From NCBI RefSeq assembly GCF_019711195.1, contig NZ_CP081299.1, positions 62,001 to 126,000 of the forward strand: DNA of 64,000 nucleotides. Reading direction: 5' to 3'. Below the pieces are notes generated by a model. That model ran no database searches, had not been told where the DNA came from, and was given only the letters and a program-made list of their open reading frames with translations. Origin of the DNA: Dyadobacter sp. NIV53. Lineage in GTDB: Bacteria; Bacteroidota; Bacteroidia; Cytophagales; Spirosomataceae. The position numbers and the translations under genes are program-made. Shown in pieces: positions 36,233 to 46,500 of this stretch (within the stretch, counting starts at the first letter, position 1; each line of letters begins with the position of its first letter).

Positions 36233-38647
36233 ATGAAACCTATCATACTCGATGTTTCGCAAGAATCGCCTTCCGTAGGGAAGACCAAGATAGATACAAC
36301 CATTTCTTTTTCGAAATATATCAATTACATAAAGGGAAAGGCTGAAAATGAAAATTCAGTTCGTAAGGAATATTTCGAAATGGTTATTAAAAAACTGGAA
36401 GAAAATCCCGACTTTCTGAAAGAAATCCCTTTAAGTGAGGTTGGCAATTTTAAAAATCAGCTTGATCTGGTTTATGGAATGTTAATTCCTCCACTTTCAG
36501 ACGAAAAAAGCCTGTTATGGGCACTCAGCGTTCCAGTTGGACCCGTTATTTTCTACGGAACCGATTCATTTTATGATTTGATGACCGATCGCGATAGTGG
36601 TCAGATCAAATGTAACATGATCAAATTAAACAGTGATTCTCTCAGAGAGAAGATACAAAAAGTGTATACTTATATTCTTGAAGAGCTGTATGATTTTCCG
36701 CCTTTTCATTATAACGACCAGATCCTTACACTTAAAGATGAATGTTCGGGGCTGCAAAAATTCTACCGTTTAAATGTAGATAATTCATTTACAACCGTAT
36801 GTCCAAAGGGAGAATTGCCGGAGCTTGACCTGGATTCGATACGCCGGGAATTACAGGAGAATTCCGATGTAAGCATCCTCACGGAATTACTCCCACTTTC
36901 CTTGTTCCAGTTTAAAGGTTTTTCTATTATCACGCTAACGGATGTTACCGCAGAACACGCTGTGGAGCACATGAAAAATACGATTATTAACCGCAGTACG
37001 ATGGATGTACACGCGTTTCATAATCAGATCAACGAATCTTTAAAAATGATGGTAGAAAATCCAGCTGTTGAATTTGGATTAATGCCACTATTAAAGGTCA
37101 ATAACAGACTTATTTTTAATAAAAATACGATTCAGACAAGCAAACTGATCAACGCGGCAAACACCTCCGACGCTGCTGAAGAAATTTACATCGCTATGGC
37201 CGAGGAGTATTTCAAAGCTCCCAAAGTGCTCTTTATGAGGACTATAAGCAAGGAAGATGTAAAGCACGATTTTATCAGGATGTTGAAAAATGATGGTGTA
37301 GAATCTTATGCAGTTTTGCCTGTTTATTACGACAAGAAAATCGTGGGTGTACTGGAAGTTTATTCAACCCGGCAGAATGCGATTGATGAAGGGGTTTTAT
37401 CCAAATTACAACCAGCTCTTTCACTGGCAGCCAGGATTATGCATAATTCCATTGAGGAATTTAACGCAAGTCTTGAAAATGTAATCCGTGAAAAATTCAC
37501 CTCGCTGCAACCTGCCGTTCAGTGGAAATTTAAAGACGTTGCATGGCATTATCTTCGTGACAATGCAAAAAAACAACATGCCACCATTGAAAGCATCGGA
37601 TTCAAAGATGTGTATCCGTTATATGGTGCGGTTGATATCCGCAATTCTACAATCGAAAGAAATGCGGCACTCCGTGAAGATCTTCAATTACAGTTTACGG
37701 TACTGATAGAGACATTTTCCATATTAAAACAAAAACTGGGATTTGGACTGGCAGATGAGATGGTGTATAAATGTAAAAAAATGATTGCCCGGATTTTGGA
37801 TGAATCAACCGATAATGATGAAATGAAAATTCATGATTTTCTTGAAACCGAAGTCCATCCTTTTCTGATACATTTTAAAGAAAACAGAGTAACAACACAG
37901 TCGGCAGTTCTTGTTGGTGCAGGTGGTGATGAAATTTATGAAGCTGACGAAATTGCAGAGGCCATTGATAAATATTTTGAAATTACTGATGAACAGACCG
38001 GTGTAGCATATGCCAACCGGAGAGCACTGGAAAACTCCATGCAAACGATCAATTCATCGGTTAACCTTTATCTTGATCTTTTTAAATCGGAAATTCAGAA
38101 ATCTTATCCGACCTATTTTGAAAAATTCAGGACAGATGGGATTGAGTATGACATATACATTGGTCAATCTTTGGAGCCTGAAAGAGCATTCAGTAATCTA
38201 TATCTGAAAAATATCCGGTTGTGGCAGCTTACCTCAATGGCCGCTATTGCTAAAATTACCAATTCCTTATTACCGAATATGGAAAAGAAGCTGCTGACAA
38301 CCCAGCTCATTTTCATTAATTCGGGTACGATCGATATTAGTTTCCGTGATGATGAACGCAGGTTTGATGTGGAAGGCGCGTATAACATCCGTTATCAGGT
38401 CATTAAAAAACGAATTGATAAAGTACACGTAAAAGGAACCGGCGAGCGCCTCACCCAGCCTGGAAAAATTGCTTTGGTGTATTTCAACAGAAAATCCGCT
38501 GATGAATATGTTGATTATATCAGATATCTTCAGGAGCAAAATACTCTGTTAAATGATCTCGAATTTCTGGATCTGGAAGAGTTACAGGGAGTTAATGGTT
38601 TAAAAGCTTTAAGGATCGGAGTAAATCTGGAATCGGACTGGAAGTGA
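36233..38647 (+). CDS. large cytoplasmic GAF-domain protein
   Basis: This 804-aa protein has no signal peptide or membrane helix. Residues ~300-405 look like a GAF domain (RLIFNKNTIQTSKLINAA, then VESYAVLPVYYDKKIVGVLEVYS and LSKLQPALSLAARI), a fold that binds small ligands such as cyclic nucleotides. The flanking ~300 N-terminal and ~400 C-terminal residues are helical and match no family I know. A VYPLYGAVDIRNSTIERN segment at ~460 is reminiscent of, but not clearly, a nucleotide-cyclase-type FxDIRxxT motif. It precedes the four-helix and HD-PycTM genes on the same strand. Role unknown; a sensory or signalling scaffold is plausible. Confidence 0.75.
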   Translation: MKPIILDVSQESPSVGKTKIDTTISFSKYINYIKGKAENENSVRKEYFEMVIKKLEENPDFLKEIPLSEVGNFKNQLDLVYGMLIPPLSDEKSLLWALSVPVGPVIFYGTDSFYDLMTDRDSGQIKCNMIKLNSDSLREKIQKVYTYILEELYDFPPFHYNDQILTLKDECSGLQKFYRLNVDNSFTTVCPKGELPELDLDSIRRELQENSDVSILTELLPLSLFQFKGFSIITLTDVTAEHAVEHMKNTIINRSTMDVHAFHNQINESLKMMVENPAVEFGLMPLLKVNNRLIFNKNTIQTSKLINAANTSDAAEEIYIAMAEEYFKAPKVLFMRTISKEDVKHDFIRMLKNDGVESYAVLPVYYDKKIVGVLEVYSTRQNAIDEGVLSKLQPALSLAARIMHNSIEEFNASLENVIREKFTSLQPAVQWKFKDVAWHYLRDNAKKQHATIESIGFKDVYPLYGAVDIRNSTIERNAALREDLQLQFTVLIETFSILKQKLGFGLADEMVYKCKKMIARILDESTDNDEMKIHDFLETEVHPFLIHFKENRVTTQSAVLVGAGGDEIYEADEIAEAIDKYFEITDEQTGVAYANRRALENSMQTINSSVNLYLDLFKSEIQKSYPTYFEKFRTDGIEYDIYIGQSLEPERAFSNLYLKNIRLWQLTSMAAIAKITNSLLPNMEKKLLTTQLIFINSGTIDISFRDDERRFDVEGAYNIRYQVIKKRIDKVHVKGTGERLTQPGKIALVYFNRKSADEYVDYIRYLQEQNTLLNDLEFLDLEELQGVNGLKALRIGVNLESDWK

Positions 38648-38667
38648 GGTTGAATAGTGAAAAATAA

Positions 38668-38697
38668 TTTTCAATATTCAACATTCAATTTTCAACA
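38668..38697. repeat. AT-rich TTCAA-type repeat, left of the four-helix gene
   Basis: Tandem TTCAATATTCAACATTCAA-like units. A similar sequence in inverted orientation follows the small gene (39207-39250), so the gene is bracketed. Confidence 0.45.
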
Positions 38698-38831
38698 ATT
38701 GATCAATATACTGGTTAGGGTGTTAGTGCAAATTGATAGTATACTGGTCTTATCAAATGGCAAGTAGTTTTCAATACTCAATTAATGGTAAACTTCAATT
38801 AAGCATTGGGTCCGTACTTAATTGATTTAAA

Positions 38832-39197
38832 ATGCAAACCAAAAAATATGATTTAGAAGAAAGGCTTGTGAATTTTACATGTAGAATGATTGATGTTGTT
38901 GAAGCGCTGCCTTCAACCAGGGCTGGCAACTACATTTCCGGACAGCTCATCAGATCTTGCCATTCACCCACCTTTAATTATGGAGAAGCACAAGGAGCAG
39001 AATCATTAAAGGATTTTATTCATAAAATGGGTATTATTCTTAAGGAGCTTAAAGAATGTAGAGTTGCGCTGAAAATTATTATAAAAAAGGATATGATAAA
39101 GCCAATAAAAAAATTAGAGAATATATTTTCTGAAACAGAAGAACTCATTGCCATTATTGCAAGTAGTATTATTACTGCTAAAAGGAGCCTTAAATAA
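38832..39197 (+). CDS. four-helix-bundle protein (S23/23S-rRNA intervening-sequence-like)
   Basis: This 121-aa all-helical protein carries the family signature: YDLEERLVNFTCRMIDVVEALP, then QLIRSCHSPTFNYGEAQGAES and KDFIHKMGIILKELKEC. Relatives were first found inside 23S rRNA intervening sequences, but many Bacteroidota carry lone copies elsewhere in the chromosome. The usual IRSxxSIxxNYxEA motif is slightly altered (RSCHSPTFNYGEA). Biochemical function is not established. It is flanked by AT-rich inverted repeats and sits between two unrelated genes, as if inserted as a small cassette. Confidence 0.88.
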   Translation: MQTKKYDLEERLVNFTCRMIDVVEALPSTRAGNYISGQLIRSCHSPTFNYGEAQGAESLKDFIHKMGIILKELKECRVALKIIIKKDMIKPIKKLENIFSETEELIAIIASSIITAKRSLK

Positions 39198-39206
39198 TAC
39201 ATACTT

Positions 39207-39250
39207 AATAATGAACATTGAGCATTATACATTGTTTATTGAATATTTTT
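39207..39250. repeat. AT-rich repeat, right of the four-helix gene
   Basis: ATGAACATTGAGCATTATAC and TTTATTGAATATTTTT resemble the reverse complement of the units at 38668-38697. Low complexity makes chance similarity possible. Confidence 0.4.
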
Positions 39251-39323
39251 ACTTTGTTGTAATCAAACTGATTTTAAAGCCAACCCAGATTAACTCTTAA
39301 TAATTTCTCTATTTTCTTAATTT

Positions 39324-40574
39324 ATGAACTACAATCACCGGCTAGATAAGGTTAGGCATTATGTTAACCAATTTATGGGGAACAAGGAGATTTCACAGTT
39401 GTTATATCATAATCTTGTGCATACCGAATCGGTGGTTGCCCATGCGGCGCAGATCGCAGATCATTATCATCTGGATGAACGGGATTCATTTATTGTAGGA
39501 GCGGCTGCCTGGTTTCACGATACGGGATATTATGATGGGGACGCACCTGGCCATGAGCAGCGTGGCGCGGATATGGCTGCCAGGTTTTTAACCGAAGACG
39601 GAATAAAGGACGATGTTATTTTAGAAATACGGGGTTGTATACTTGCCACCGTGGTACCTCAAAAACCACAAAATATTTTGCAGCAGATTGTATGTGATGC
39701 GGACCTTTTTCATTTTGGCACAAAAGAGTTTCCAGAACGAAACAAACTGATGCGTAAGGAATCCGAACAAAGGCTGGGACAAAAAATTGATAAGTCAAAG
39801 TGGAGGAAAAGCACCATAGAATTATTGGAATCACACATCTTTCAAACCGATTATTGCATTGAGCTGTTAAGTGCCCAAAAGGCGAAAAATCTTGAAAAAC
39901 TCAAATTAAAAGATCTGGAAACCATTCCTGACGAGAATATAGAACCTGATTTACCATTGCTCTTACCTCAGGCTGGCTCTGTACAGGAAGTATATGCGCT
40001 ACCCGAAATGGCTGAAATCAAAAAGCAAAAATCCGACCGGCCGGAAAAAGGAATTGAAACTATGTTTCGTATCAGTTCCAATAACCATCAGCGGCTGAGT
40101 GATATGGCTGATAATAAGGCACATATCATGATTACCACAACATCTATTATCATTTCTGTTTTACTGAGTGTACTTATCCGTAAGCTGGAAGATAATTCCT
40201 ACCTGATCATACCGACCATGTTGTTACTTACGATTTGCGTGATTACCATGGTATTTTCAATAATTGCAACGCGCCCTTCCATTCCGCACGGAACATTCAC
40301 ACAGGAGGATATTGATACTAAAAATGTAAACCTTCTTTTCTTTGGTAATTTTTACCGGATGTCGTATATCGACTATTCCAATGGAATGCAAAGAATGATG
40401 AACGACAGGGAATTTCTTTACGGCAGCCTGACCAAAGATGTTTACTCTCAAGGTGTTGTACTTGGCCGGAAATACCGGCTTCTACGGATTGCTTATAATG
40501 TTTTTATGTTTGGTATCGTAGCTTCCGTTATTGCTTTTGTAATTGCGTCGGTATTCTTTGGCCGTACTTTGTAA
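39324..40574 (+). CDS. HD-domain protein fused to a PycTM (Pycsar effector-like, DUF5706) membrane domain
   Basis: This 416-aa protein joins an HD phosphohydrolase domain (residues ~5-200; YHNLVH His29/His33, FHDTG His65-Asp66, CDADLFHFG) to a C-terminal membrane domain. The latter starts SDMADNKAHIMITTTSIIIS (the aDxKA motif of PycTM proteins), has two helices at ~270-320 and a third at ~385-410. PycTM effectors bind cyclic pyrimidine nucleotides and damage the membrane during phage defence. Here no cyclase is adjacent; instead polyphosphate kinase starts 3 bases downstream, so a housekeeping role is as likely. The HD half is a paralogue of 19179-19769. HD plus PycTM fusions are known in Bacteroidota, but the function is unproven. 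Confidence 0.85.
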   Translation: MNYNHRLDKVRHYVNQFMGNKEISQLLYHNLVHTESVVAHAAQIADHYHLDERDSFIVGAAAWFHDTGYYDGDAPGHEQRGADMAARFLTEDGIKDDVILEIRGCILATVVPQKPQNILQQIVCDADLFHFGTKEFPERNKLMRKESEQRLGQKIDKSKWRKSTIELLESHIFQTDYCIELLSAQKAKNLEKLKLKDLETIPDENIEPDLPLLLPQAGSVQEVYALPEMAEIKKQKSDRPEKGIETMFRISSNNHQRLSDMADNKAHIMITTTSIIISVLLSVLIRKLEDNSYLIIPTMLLLTICVITMVFSIIATRPSIPHGTFTQEDIDTKNVNLLFFGNFYRMSYIDYSNGMQRMMNDREFLYGSLTKDVYSQGVVLGRKYRLLRIAYNVFMFGIVASVIAFVIASVFFGRTL

Positions 40575-40577
40575 ACA

Positions 40578-42626
40578 ATGATAAAAGAACCACTCCTTTT
40601 TAATCGGGATATCAGCTGGCTTTCCTTTAATGAGAGGGTGCTGCTGGAAGCTGGCAATACAGAAGTTCCACTTTTTGAACGTATTAAATTCCTGTCTATT
40701 TATTCTTCTAATCTTGATGAATTTTACAGGGTCAGGATGCCGGCGTTGCAAAAATCAGATTACGACAATGGACATAATTGTTACGAACAGGCTGCAACGG
40801 TCATTAATAAACAGCAGCAGGAATTTGGGAAAATACTAAGTAAATCCATTATTCCTGAACTCGAAAAACAGGGCTATCATTTTTGTTATAAGGAAGACAT
40901 TCCCACAGAAATCATTCCTTATATTACCAGTTACTTTTATTCTCAGGTCGCCGGTTTTCTGCATCCGGTACACATGTTGGACAATACCGTATTTTTTCCT
41001 GAAAACAACCGTCTTTATCTTGTAGTCATCATTCGGAAAGATCTGGAGGAACATACTTATATGGTGAATATTCCAAGTAACCATCTGAACAGGTTTATCA
41101 AAATAACGCAGTCTGGTAAATCTTACATTGTTTTTTTGGAAGATATTATTCGTCACAACATAAAAATTCTTTTCCCTGACGCTGATAGTATTTGTTCATA
41201 CAATATCAAAGTGACCCGTGATGCCGAACTTGATGTATTGGACTCCGACGACGAAGATCTTACGGACAGATTTGAAAAGCAATTAAAAAAGCGCGATTAT
41301 GGTTCGGCTACGAGGTTTTTGTATGAACCTGGTCTTGATGCGAAACATTTGCAGAATATAATCAATGCATTAAGCCTGAAAAAAGCATCTTTGGTGCAAG
41401 GTGGCAGGTATCACAACATGAAGGATCTGGCGTCACTACCCATTCGTGATCCGGCACTCTCCTATCCCGACTGGCCAGCTATTCAGGATTTGAATGGTTT
41501 TGATCATTCGGAAACTTTGTTTGAGGCGGTGTCCAAACGCGATCTGATGGTGCATGCTCCATACCAAACTTATGATACTATATTGAGGTTTTTTAATGAG
41601 GCGGCTATTAATAATGATGTTGAAGAGATTTATACAACCTTATACCGTGTTGCCAGCGATTCTAAAATTGTTCATGCTCTGATCAGCGCGGCTCGTGTAG
41701 GAAAAAAAGTAACTGTACTAGTTGAATTGAAGGCAAGATTTGACGAAGAAAATAATATTCTTTGGGCAAAAAGAATGAAGCTTGCAGGCGTGAAAATTGT
41801 TTACAGTGTTAATTCTCTTAAAGTACATGCGAAACTGGCTCTTGTAAAAAGAAAAAACACTGATTTGCCTTATCTTGGATTAATGGCAACCGGAAATCTT
41901 AATGAATCAACCGCTCGTTTTTATACTGACCATATCCTGCTTACAGCCAATCAGCCTATGCTGGCAGAAGCGGAAAAACTTTTCGGTTTTCTGAGTAAAA
42001 AGAAGAAACCGGAAAAGACCGATGCGATCAATTTTCAGCATTTACTGGTCGCCCAATTTAACCTTCTCACAAAATTCACTGAACTTATTGACCGTGAAAT
42101 TGAAAATGCACGTAATGGTTTGTCTTCCGGGATTACCATTAAGTTAAACAATATTGAAGAAGAAGTGCTGATCAGCAAGCTGTACGAAGCCTCCAATGCC
42201 GGTGTTAAAGTGAACCTGATAGCACGAAGTATTTGCCGGCTTGTTCCCGGTATTCCTGGCCAGAGTGAAAATATTACTGTAAAACGGATTGTAGACAGAT
42301 ATCTGGAACATGGAAGAGTGTTCATTTTTCATAACGAAGGCAATCACGAAGTGTTTATGGGTTCGTCGGACTGGATGAACCGGAATATTTACCGGCGCAT
42401 TGAAGTATGTTTTCCAATATATGACAATGATCTTAAAAATGAACTGATGTCAATTATTTCGCTGCAATGGAATGATACTCAAAAAGCTGTGCTGATAGAT
42501 AAGGATTTGAAGAACGTCCCCTTAGTAAAAAAAGCAAAAGGAATCAGGTCTCAGGAAGGCATTTATCAGTATTTATCAGAAGTTGTCAAAAACACCACAC
42601 AAGAACTTACACAAGCATCAACATGA
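40578..42626 (+). CDS. ppk1: polyphosphate kinase 1
   Basis: This 682-aa enzyme starts LFNRDISWLSFNERVLLEAGN, the PPK1 N-terminal signature, followed by the head domain and two PLD-like catalytic halves. The two active-site histidines appear as His417 (SLKVHAKLALVKR) and His585 (VFIFHNEGNHEVFMGSSDWMNR). It makes and degrades inorganic polyphosphate using ATP at the membrane. It begins 3 bases after the HD-PycTM gene and overlaps the next gene by 4 bases (ATGA), so it lies in a tightly coupled operon. No exopolyphosphatase (PPX) gene is nearby. All core motifs look intact. Confidence 0.96.
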   Translation: MIKEPLLFNRDISWLSFNERVLLEAGNTEVPLFERIKFLSIYSSNLDEFYRVRMPALQKSDYDNGHNCYEQAATVINKQQQEFGKILSKSIIPELEKQGYHFCYKEDIPTEIIPYITSYFYSQVAGFLHPVHMLDNTVFFPENNRLYLVVIIRKDLEEHTYMVNIPSNHLNRFIKITQSGKSYIVFLEDIIRHNIKILFPDADSICSYNIKVTRDAELDVLDSDDEDLTDRFEKQLKKRDYGSATRFLYEPGLDAKHLQNIINALSLKKASLVQGGRYHNMKDLASLPIRDPALSYPDWPAIQDLNGFDHSETLFEAVSKRDLMVHAPYQTYDTILRFFNEAAINNDVEEIYTTLYRVASDSKIVHALISAARVGKKVTVLVELKARFDEENNILWAKRMKLAGVKIVYSVNSLKVHAKLALVKRKNTDLPYLGLMATGNLNESTARFYTDHILLTANQPMLAEAEKLFGFLSKKKKPEKTDAINFQHLLVAQFNLLTKFTELIDREIENARNGLSSGITIKLNNIEEEVLISKLYEASNAGVKVNLIARSICRLVPGIPGQSENITVKRIVDRYLEHGRVFIFHNEGNHEVFMGSSDWMNRNIYRRIEVCFPIYDNDLKNELMSIISLQWNDTQKAVLIDKDLKNVPLVKKAKGIRSQEGIYQYLSEVVKNTTQELTQAST

Positions 42627-43516
42627 TTATTTATACAAAATTGATAATACCAATATTAATGGTCGCGGCAACTTTGTCGGGTTGTGAGTCGTCAAAAAAA
42701 GAAAATAAGGAAAGCAAGCCTGAAAAAACTTCGGAAAGTAAAAGTATACAGGAAAGCACAGAATACGACCTAAATACACCGGACAAATTCAATATGCCGG
42801 AAAGTCTTTTTGAAATTTCAGGCATTACGTTCAATAAGGGCAAAAATGATACGATTTATGCCATACAGGATGAAGAAGGTAAACTTTTCAGGTTAGCCTG
42901 GGATGTGAAAGTACAGCTTCATACCAAATTTGGAAAAAAAGGTGATTATGAAGATGTGGCTATTGTAAATGATCAGGCAGTAATATTGAAAAGCAATGGT
43001 GTGCTTTATACTTTTCCAATGTCAGAAGCACAGTTTGAGGAACCTGAAGGTGTGCGGGAAATAAAAAAACTATTGCCAAAAGGAGAATATGAAGGCATGT
43101 ACGGGGATGAAAAAACGGGAAATGTTTACGTAATATGCAAAAATTGTGAGCTGGATAATTCCAAAAAGGACGTTTCCGGTTATATAATCAACCTTGCGGA
43201 CACAACAAAAACTGTTGGAAATTTCACCATACAGGTTGACGAAATCAAGGCTATTAATGGCAAAGTGGCAAGAGGTTTCAGGCCATCTGCTTTGGCTTTA
43301 AACCCGGTTACCAATGAATGGTACATCGTTTCGGCAGTTAACAAATTGCTTGTAGTTACAGACAGCAACTGGAAAGTAAAAAATGCTTTTCCGCTCAGCA
43401 GCAACATTTTTAACCAGCCTGAAGGAATTACATTTGATAAAGAAGGGAATTTATACATCTCCAATGAAGGCGATGATTTGACCGAAGGAAATATCCTGAA
43501 ATTCAAAAGAAAATAA
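42623..43516 (+). CDS. SdiA-regulated-like beta-propeller lipoprotein
   Basis: This 297-aa protein has a lipoprotein signal with lipobox LSGC (Cys21) and a Lys/Glu/Ser-rich spacer to residue ~50. The propeller part shows SdiA-regulated-family features: FEISGITFNKGKNDTIYAIQDEEGKLF, YEDVAIVNDQAVIL, KGEYEGMYGDEKTGNVYVIC and NQPEGITFDKEGNLYISNEG. The family is known from extracytoplasmic proteins of unclear activity; some bind nucleic-acid or sugar phosphates by analogy with propeller phytases, but this is not shown. It overlaps ppk1 by four bases and precedes the metallophosphatase by 12 bases. Confidence 0.85.
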   Translation: MIIYTKLIIPILMVAATLSGCESSKKENKESKPEKTSESKSIQESTEYDLNTPDKFNMPESLFEISGITFNKGKNDTIYAIQDEEGKLFRLAWDVKVQLHTKFGKKGDYEDVAIVNDQAVILKSNGVLYTFPMSEAQFEEPEGVREIKKLLPKGEYEGMYGDEKTGNVYVICKNCELDNSKKDVSGYIINLADTTKTVGNFTIQVDEIKAINGKVARGFRPSALALNPVTNEWYIVSAVNKLLVVTDSNWKVKNAFPLSSNIFNQPEGITFDKEGNLYISNEGDDLTEGNILKFKRK

Positions 43517-43528
43517 AATGAAGGTTTC

Positions 43529-46500
43529 ATGCAAATAACACTACGCTCCGTACTTTTCTTTATCATTTTATCCATTTTCTGGTCTTGTGCCGGTTACAGA
43601 ACCAGGTACGCAAAAGAAGCAAGTAAATGGCAAAATGAAAGTCCTGATCCGGCTCTGAAACTGAATCATACAATGTATCTGATCGGCGACGCCGGTAACG
43701 ATATGCCGGAAAACAGAGCCCCGGTACTGGAATATCTGAAAACCAAACTGGCAACAGAGCCCAAAGCAAGCTCCGCCTTATTTATGGGTGATAATATCTA
43801 TGAATACGGTATGCCGCCAAAAGAAGATTCGGCTGACAGGAAGGTGGCGGAGTACCGGATCAATTCCCAGCTCGAAACTTTGAATGATTTTAAAGGTTAT
43901 CCGGTATTCCTGCCTGGAAATCATGACTGGCGAGGCTGGGGCGTGAAAGGTTTGAAACGTCAGGAAAAGTATATCCAGGAGTATTTAAATTCACGTCACG
44001 GTAAAACAGACAAAGACGATTATGAGGACTATTTCCTGCCGTTAGACGGATGTTCGGGCCCGGAAGTAGTGGAACTCAATGATAATGTGGTCATTATTGT
44101 GGTAGATTCGCAATGGTGGCTTACCGACTGGGATAAAGATTCTGGTGTAAACGATGGCTGTGAAATCAAGAACAGAGAACATTTCAAGTTTATATTTGAG
44201 AATGTGATCCGTAAGTACCGTAATAAAAATGTAGTGATTGCGATGCACCATCCGCCTTACACTTACGGTCCGCATGGTGGTAAGTTTACGATTAAACAGC
44301 ATATATTTCCACTGACAGAAATGAACCCGAAACTGTTCATCCCACTGCCTGGAATCGGGACTTTAAGTGCTATTTTCCGTGCAACGATCGGCTCGCGTCA
44401 GGATGTTGCCAACAGGCACTATAAAGATCTGAAAGCCGCAGTTTTGGCCGGGGCGAAGAAAAACGGAAATTTTATTTTTGCAAGCGGGCATGAGCATACT
44501 TTACAGTTTATAGAAAACGACGGGCAGGAATTCATCGTTAGCGGAAGCGGTTCCAAAAACAGCCCGGTTGGAATGGGTAAAGGGTCACAATTTGCTACCA
44601 CCGCTTTGGGATTTAGCACACTTAGCTTTTATGAGGGAGGTGAAACGTGGGTAAAGTACTGGGAAGTAGCCAAGGATGGAAAAGATGCTAAAATCATTTA
44701 CCAGAAAAAATTAAAGACAAACTCGTCTCTCAGCCGATTGATGTCAAAACAGGTTTCGCCGAATACGAGTTGCATAAAGATTCTTTAAACCAGTTTGTTA
44801 CCAAAAACGAGATCAAACCGGTTGGGAAATTTCATAATTTTTTATTCGGGAAACATAACCGGAATCTTTATCTGGAAAAATATCCTTTCCCAACCTTGGA
44901 CCTTTCAACTTACAAAGGCGGCCTTACTCCGGTAAAACAAGGCGGGGGAAACCAAACTAACTCATTACGCGTACGGAGCGAAGATGGAAAGGAATATGTT
45001 TTGCGTGGCCTGACCAAAGATGTCAGCCGTTTTTTACCATTTCCGTTTAATAAAATGGTTGCAGCAAAATATCTGGTGGAAGATAATTTCCTGTCTACCA
45101 ATCCTTTTGCACCGCTTTCCATGCCGGTTATGGCTGATGCCATCAATGTTTACCATACCAATCCTAAATTGTACTATGTTCCTGCACAGCCCGGCCTTGC
45201 AAATTTTAATGCGATTTTTGGTGGTACGATGAATTTGTTTGAAGAGCGGCCGGATGGTAAAAAATGGAAAGATGCAGCCAATTTCGGCAAACCGGACAAG
45301 ATCGTAAATACACCGGAAGTGGTAGAAAGTATTCTTGAAAATAATAAAAGCAAGGTTGATGAGTCCTGGGTAATCCGGACCAGGCTTTTTGATTTTTTAA
45401 TAGGAGACTGGGACCGTCACGATGACCAATGGGCATGGGCATCGATCAAACAGCAGGATGGTACCAATCTTTTTCGGCCCATCCCAAGAGACCGTGACCA
45501 GGCTTTTTCGTTGTACGACGGATTGCTCACCAATACAGCCAGACTAACTTTACCATTCCTTCGCCAGCTGCAAAGTTTTAATCCGGAAATCAAAAGTATG
45601 AAGTGGACGACATGGAGCGCCCGCCTGATTGACCGTACTTTCCTGAACGAACTGAACTGGGAACAATGGCAGGAACAGGTAACTTTTATTCAGAAAAACC
45701 TGACTGACGAAGCAATTAAAAGCGCCTTTGAAGACTGGCCTGTCAAAGCAAAAAAGATGTCGTCGCCTGATATTATTAAGAACATCAGGACACGCCGTGA
45801 TGACCTGATGAAAATTGCGAGGGCGCATTATGAATTTTTGAGTAAATCGGTCAATGTGATTGGTACAGAAGAAAACGAACGCTTTGTAGTAGAAAGACTG
45901 GATGACAAACGGACGAGTGTAACTGTTTATGAAACCAATAAAAAGGGTGAAATTAAGAAGCAGAATTACCATCGTGTTTTCGAATCTGATATTACCAAAA
46001 CGATAAATTTATACGGTAATGGAGATGACGATGAATTTATTCTGCACGGTGATGTACAAAAAGGAATAAAGGTTAGGGCAATTGGCGGATTGGGAAAAGA
46101 TGTTTTTATAGACAGCGCCCGGGTACATTCAGGTGGTAAGAAAACTTTGGTTTATGACGATCTGAAAAATAACACACTGATAGCCGGGCCGGATACAAAA
46201 GATGCTCGGACGAGTTTGTACCGTTATAATGTATATGACCGGCGAAATGATGACAGCAATTATGATATCACTTTGCCTTTTCCAATCCTGGGTTTCAATC
46301 CTGATGACGGACTTTTGATAGGAGCTAATTTCAGTATGACCAAATATGGTTTTAAAAAAGAACCGTATGCTTCAACACAAACATTTGGAGGAAGTTTTGC
46401 ATTTAATACCAAAGCGTTCAAGGTCAATTATACTGGTGATTTTATCAACGCGTTTAAGAAATATGACTTTTATCTGGACACCTATTACCGTGGTCCAACT

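Noticed and set aside
39324..40574. Complete Pycsar defence system
   Set aside because: No PycC-type cyclase is adjacent; the neighbour is ppk1, and the only cyclase in the window has adenylate-type residues and lies 18 kb away.
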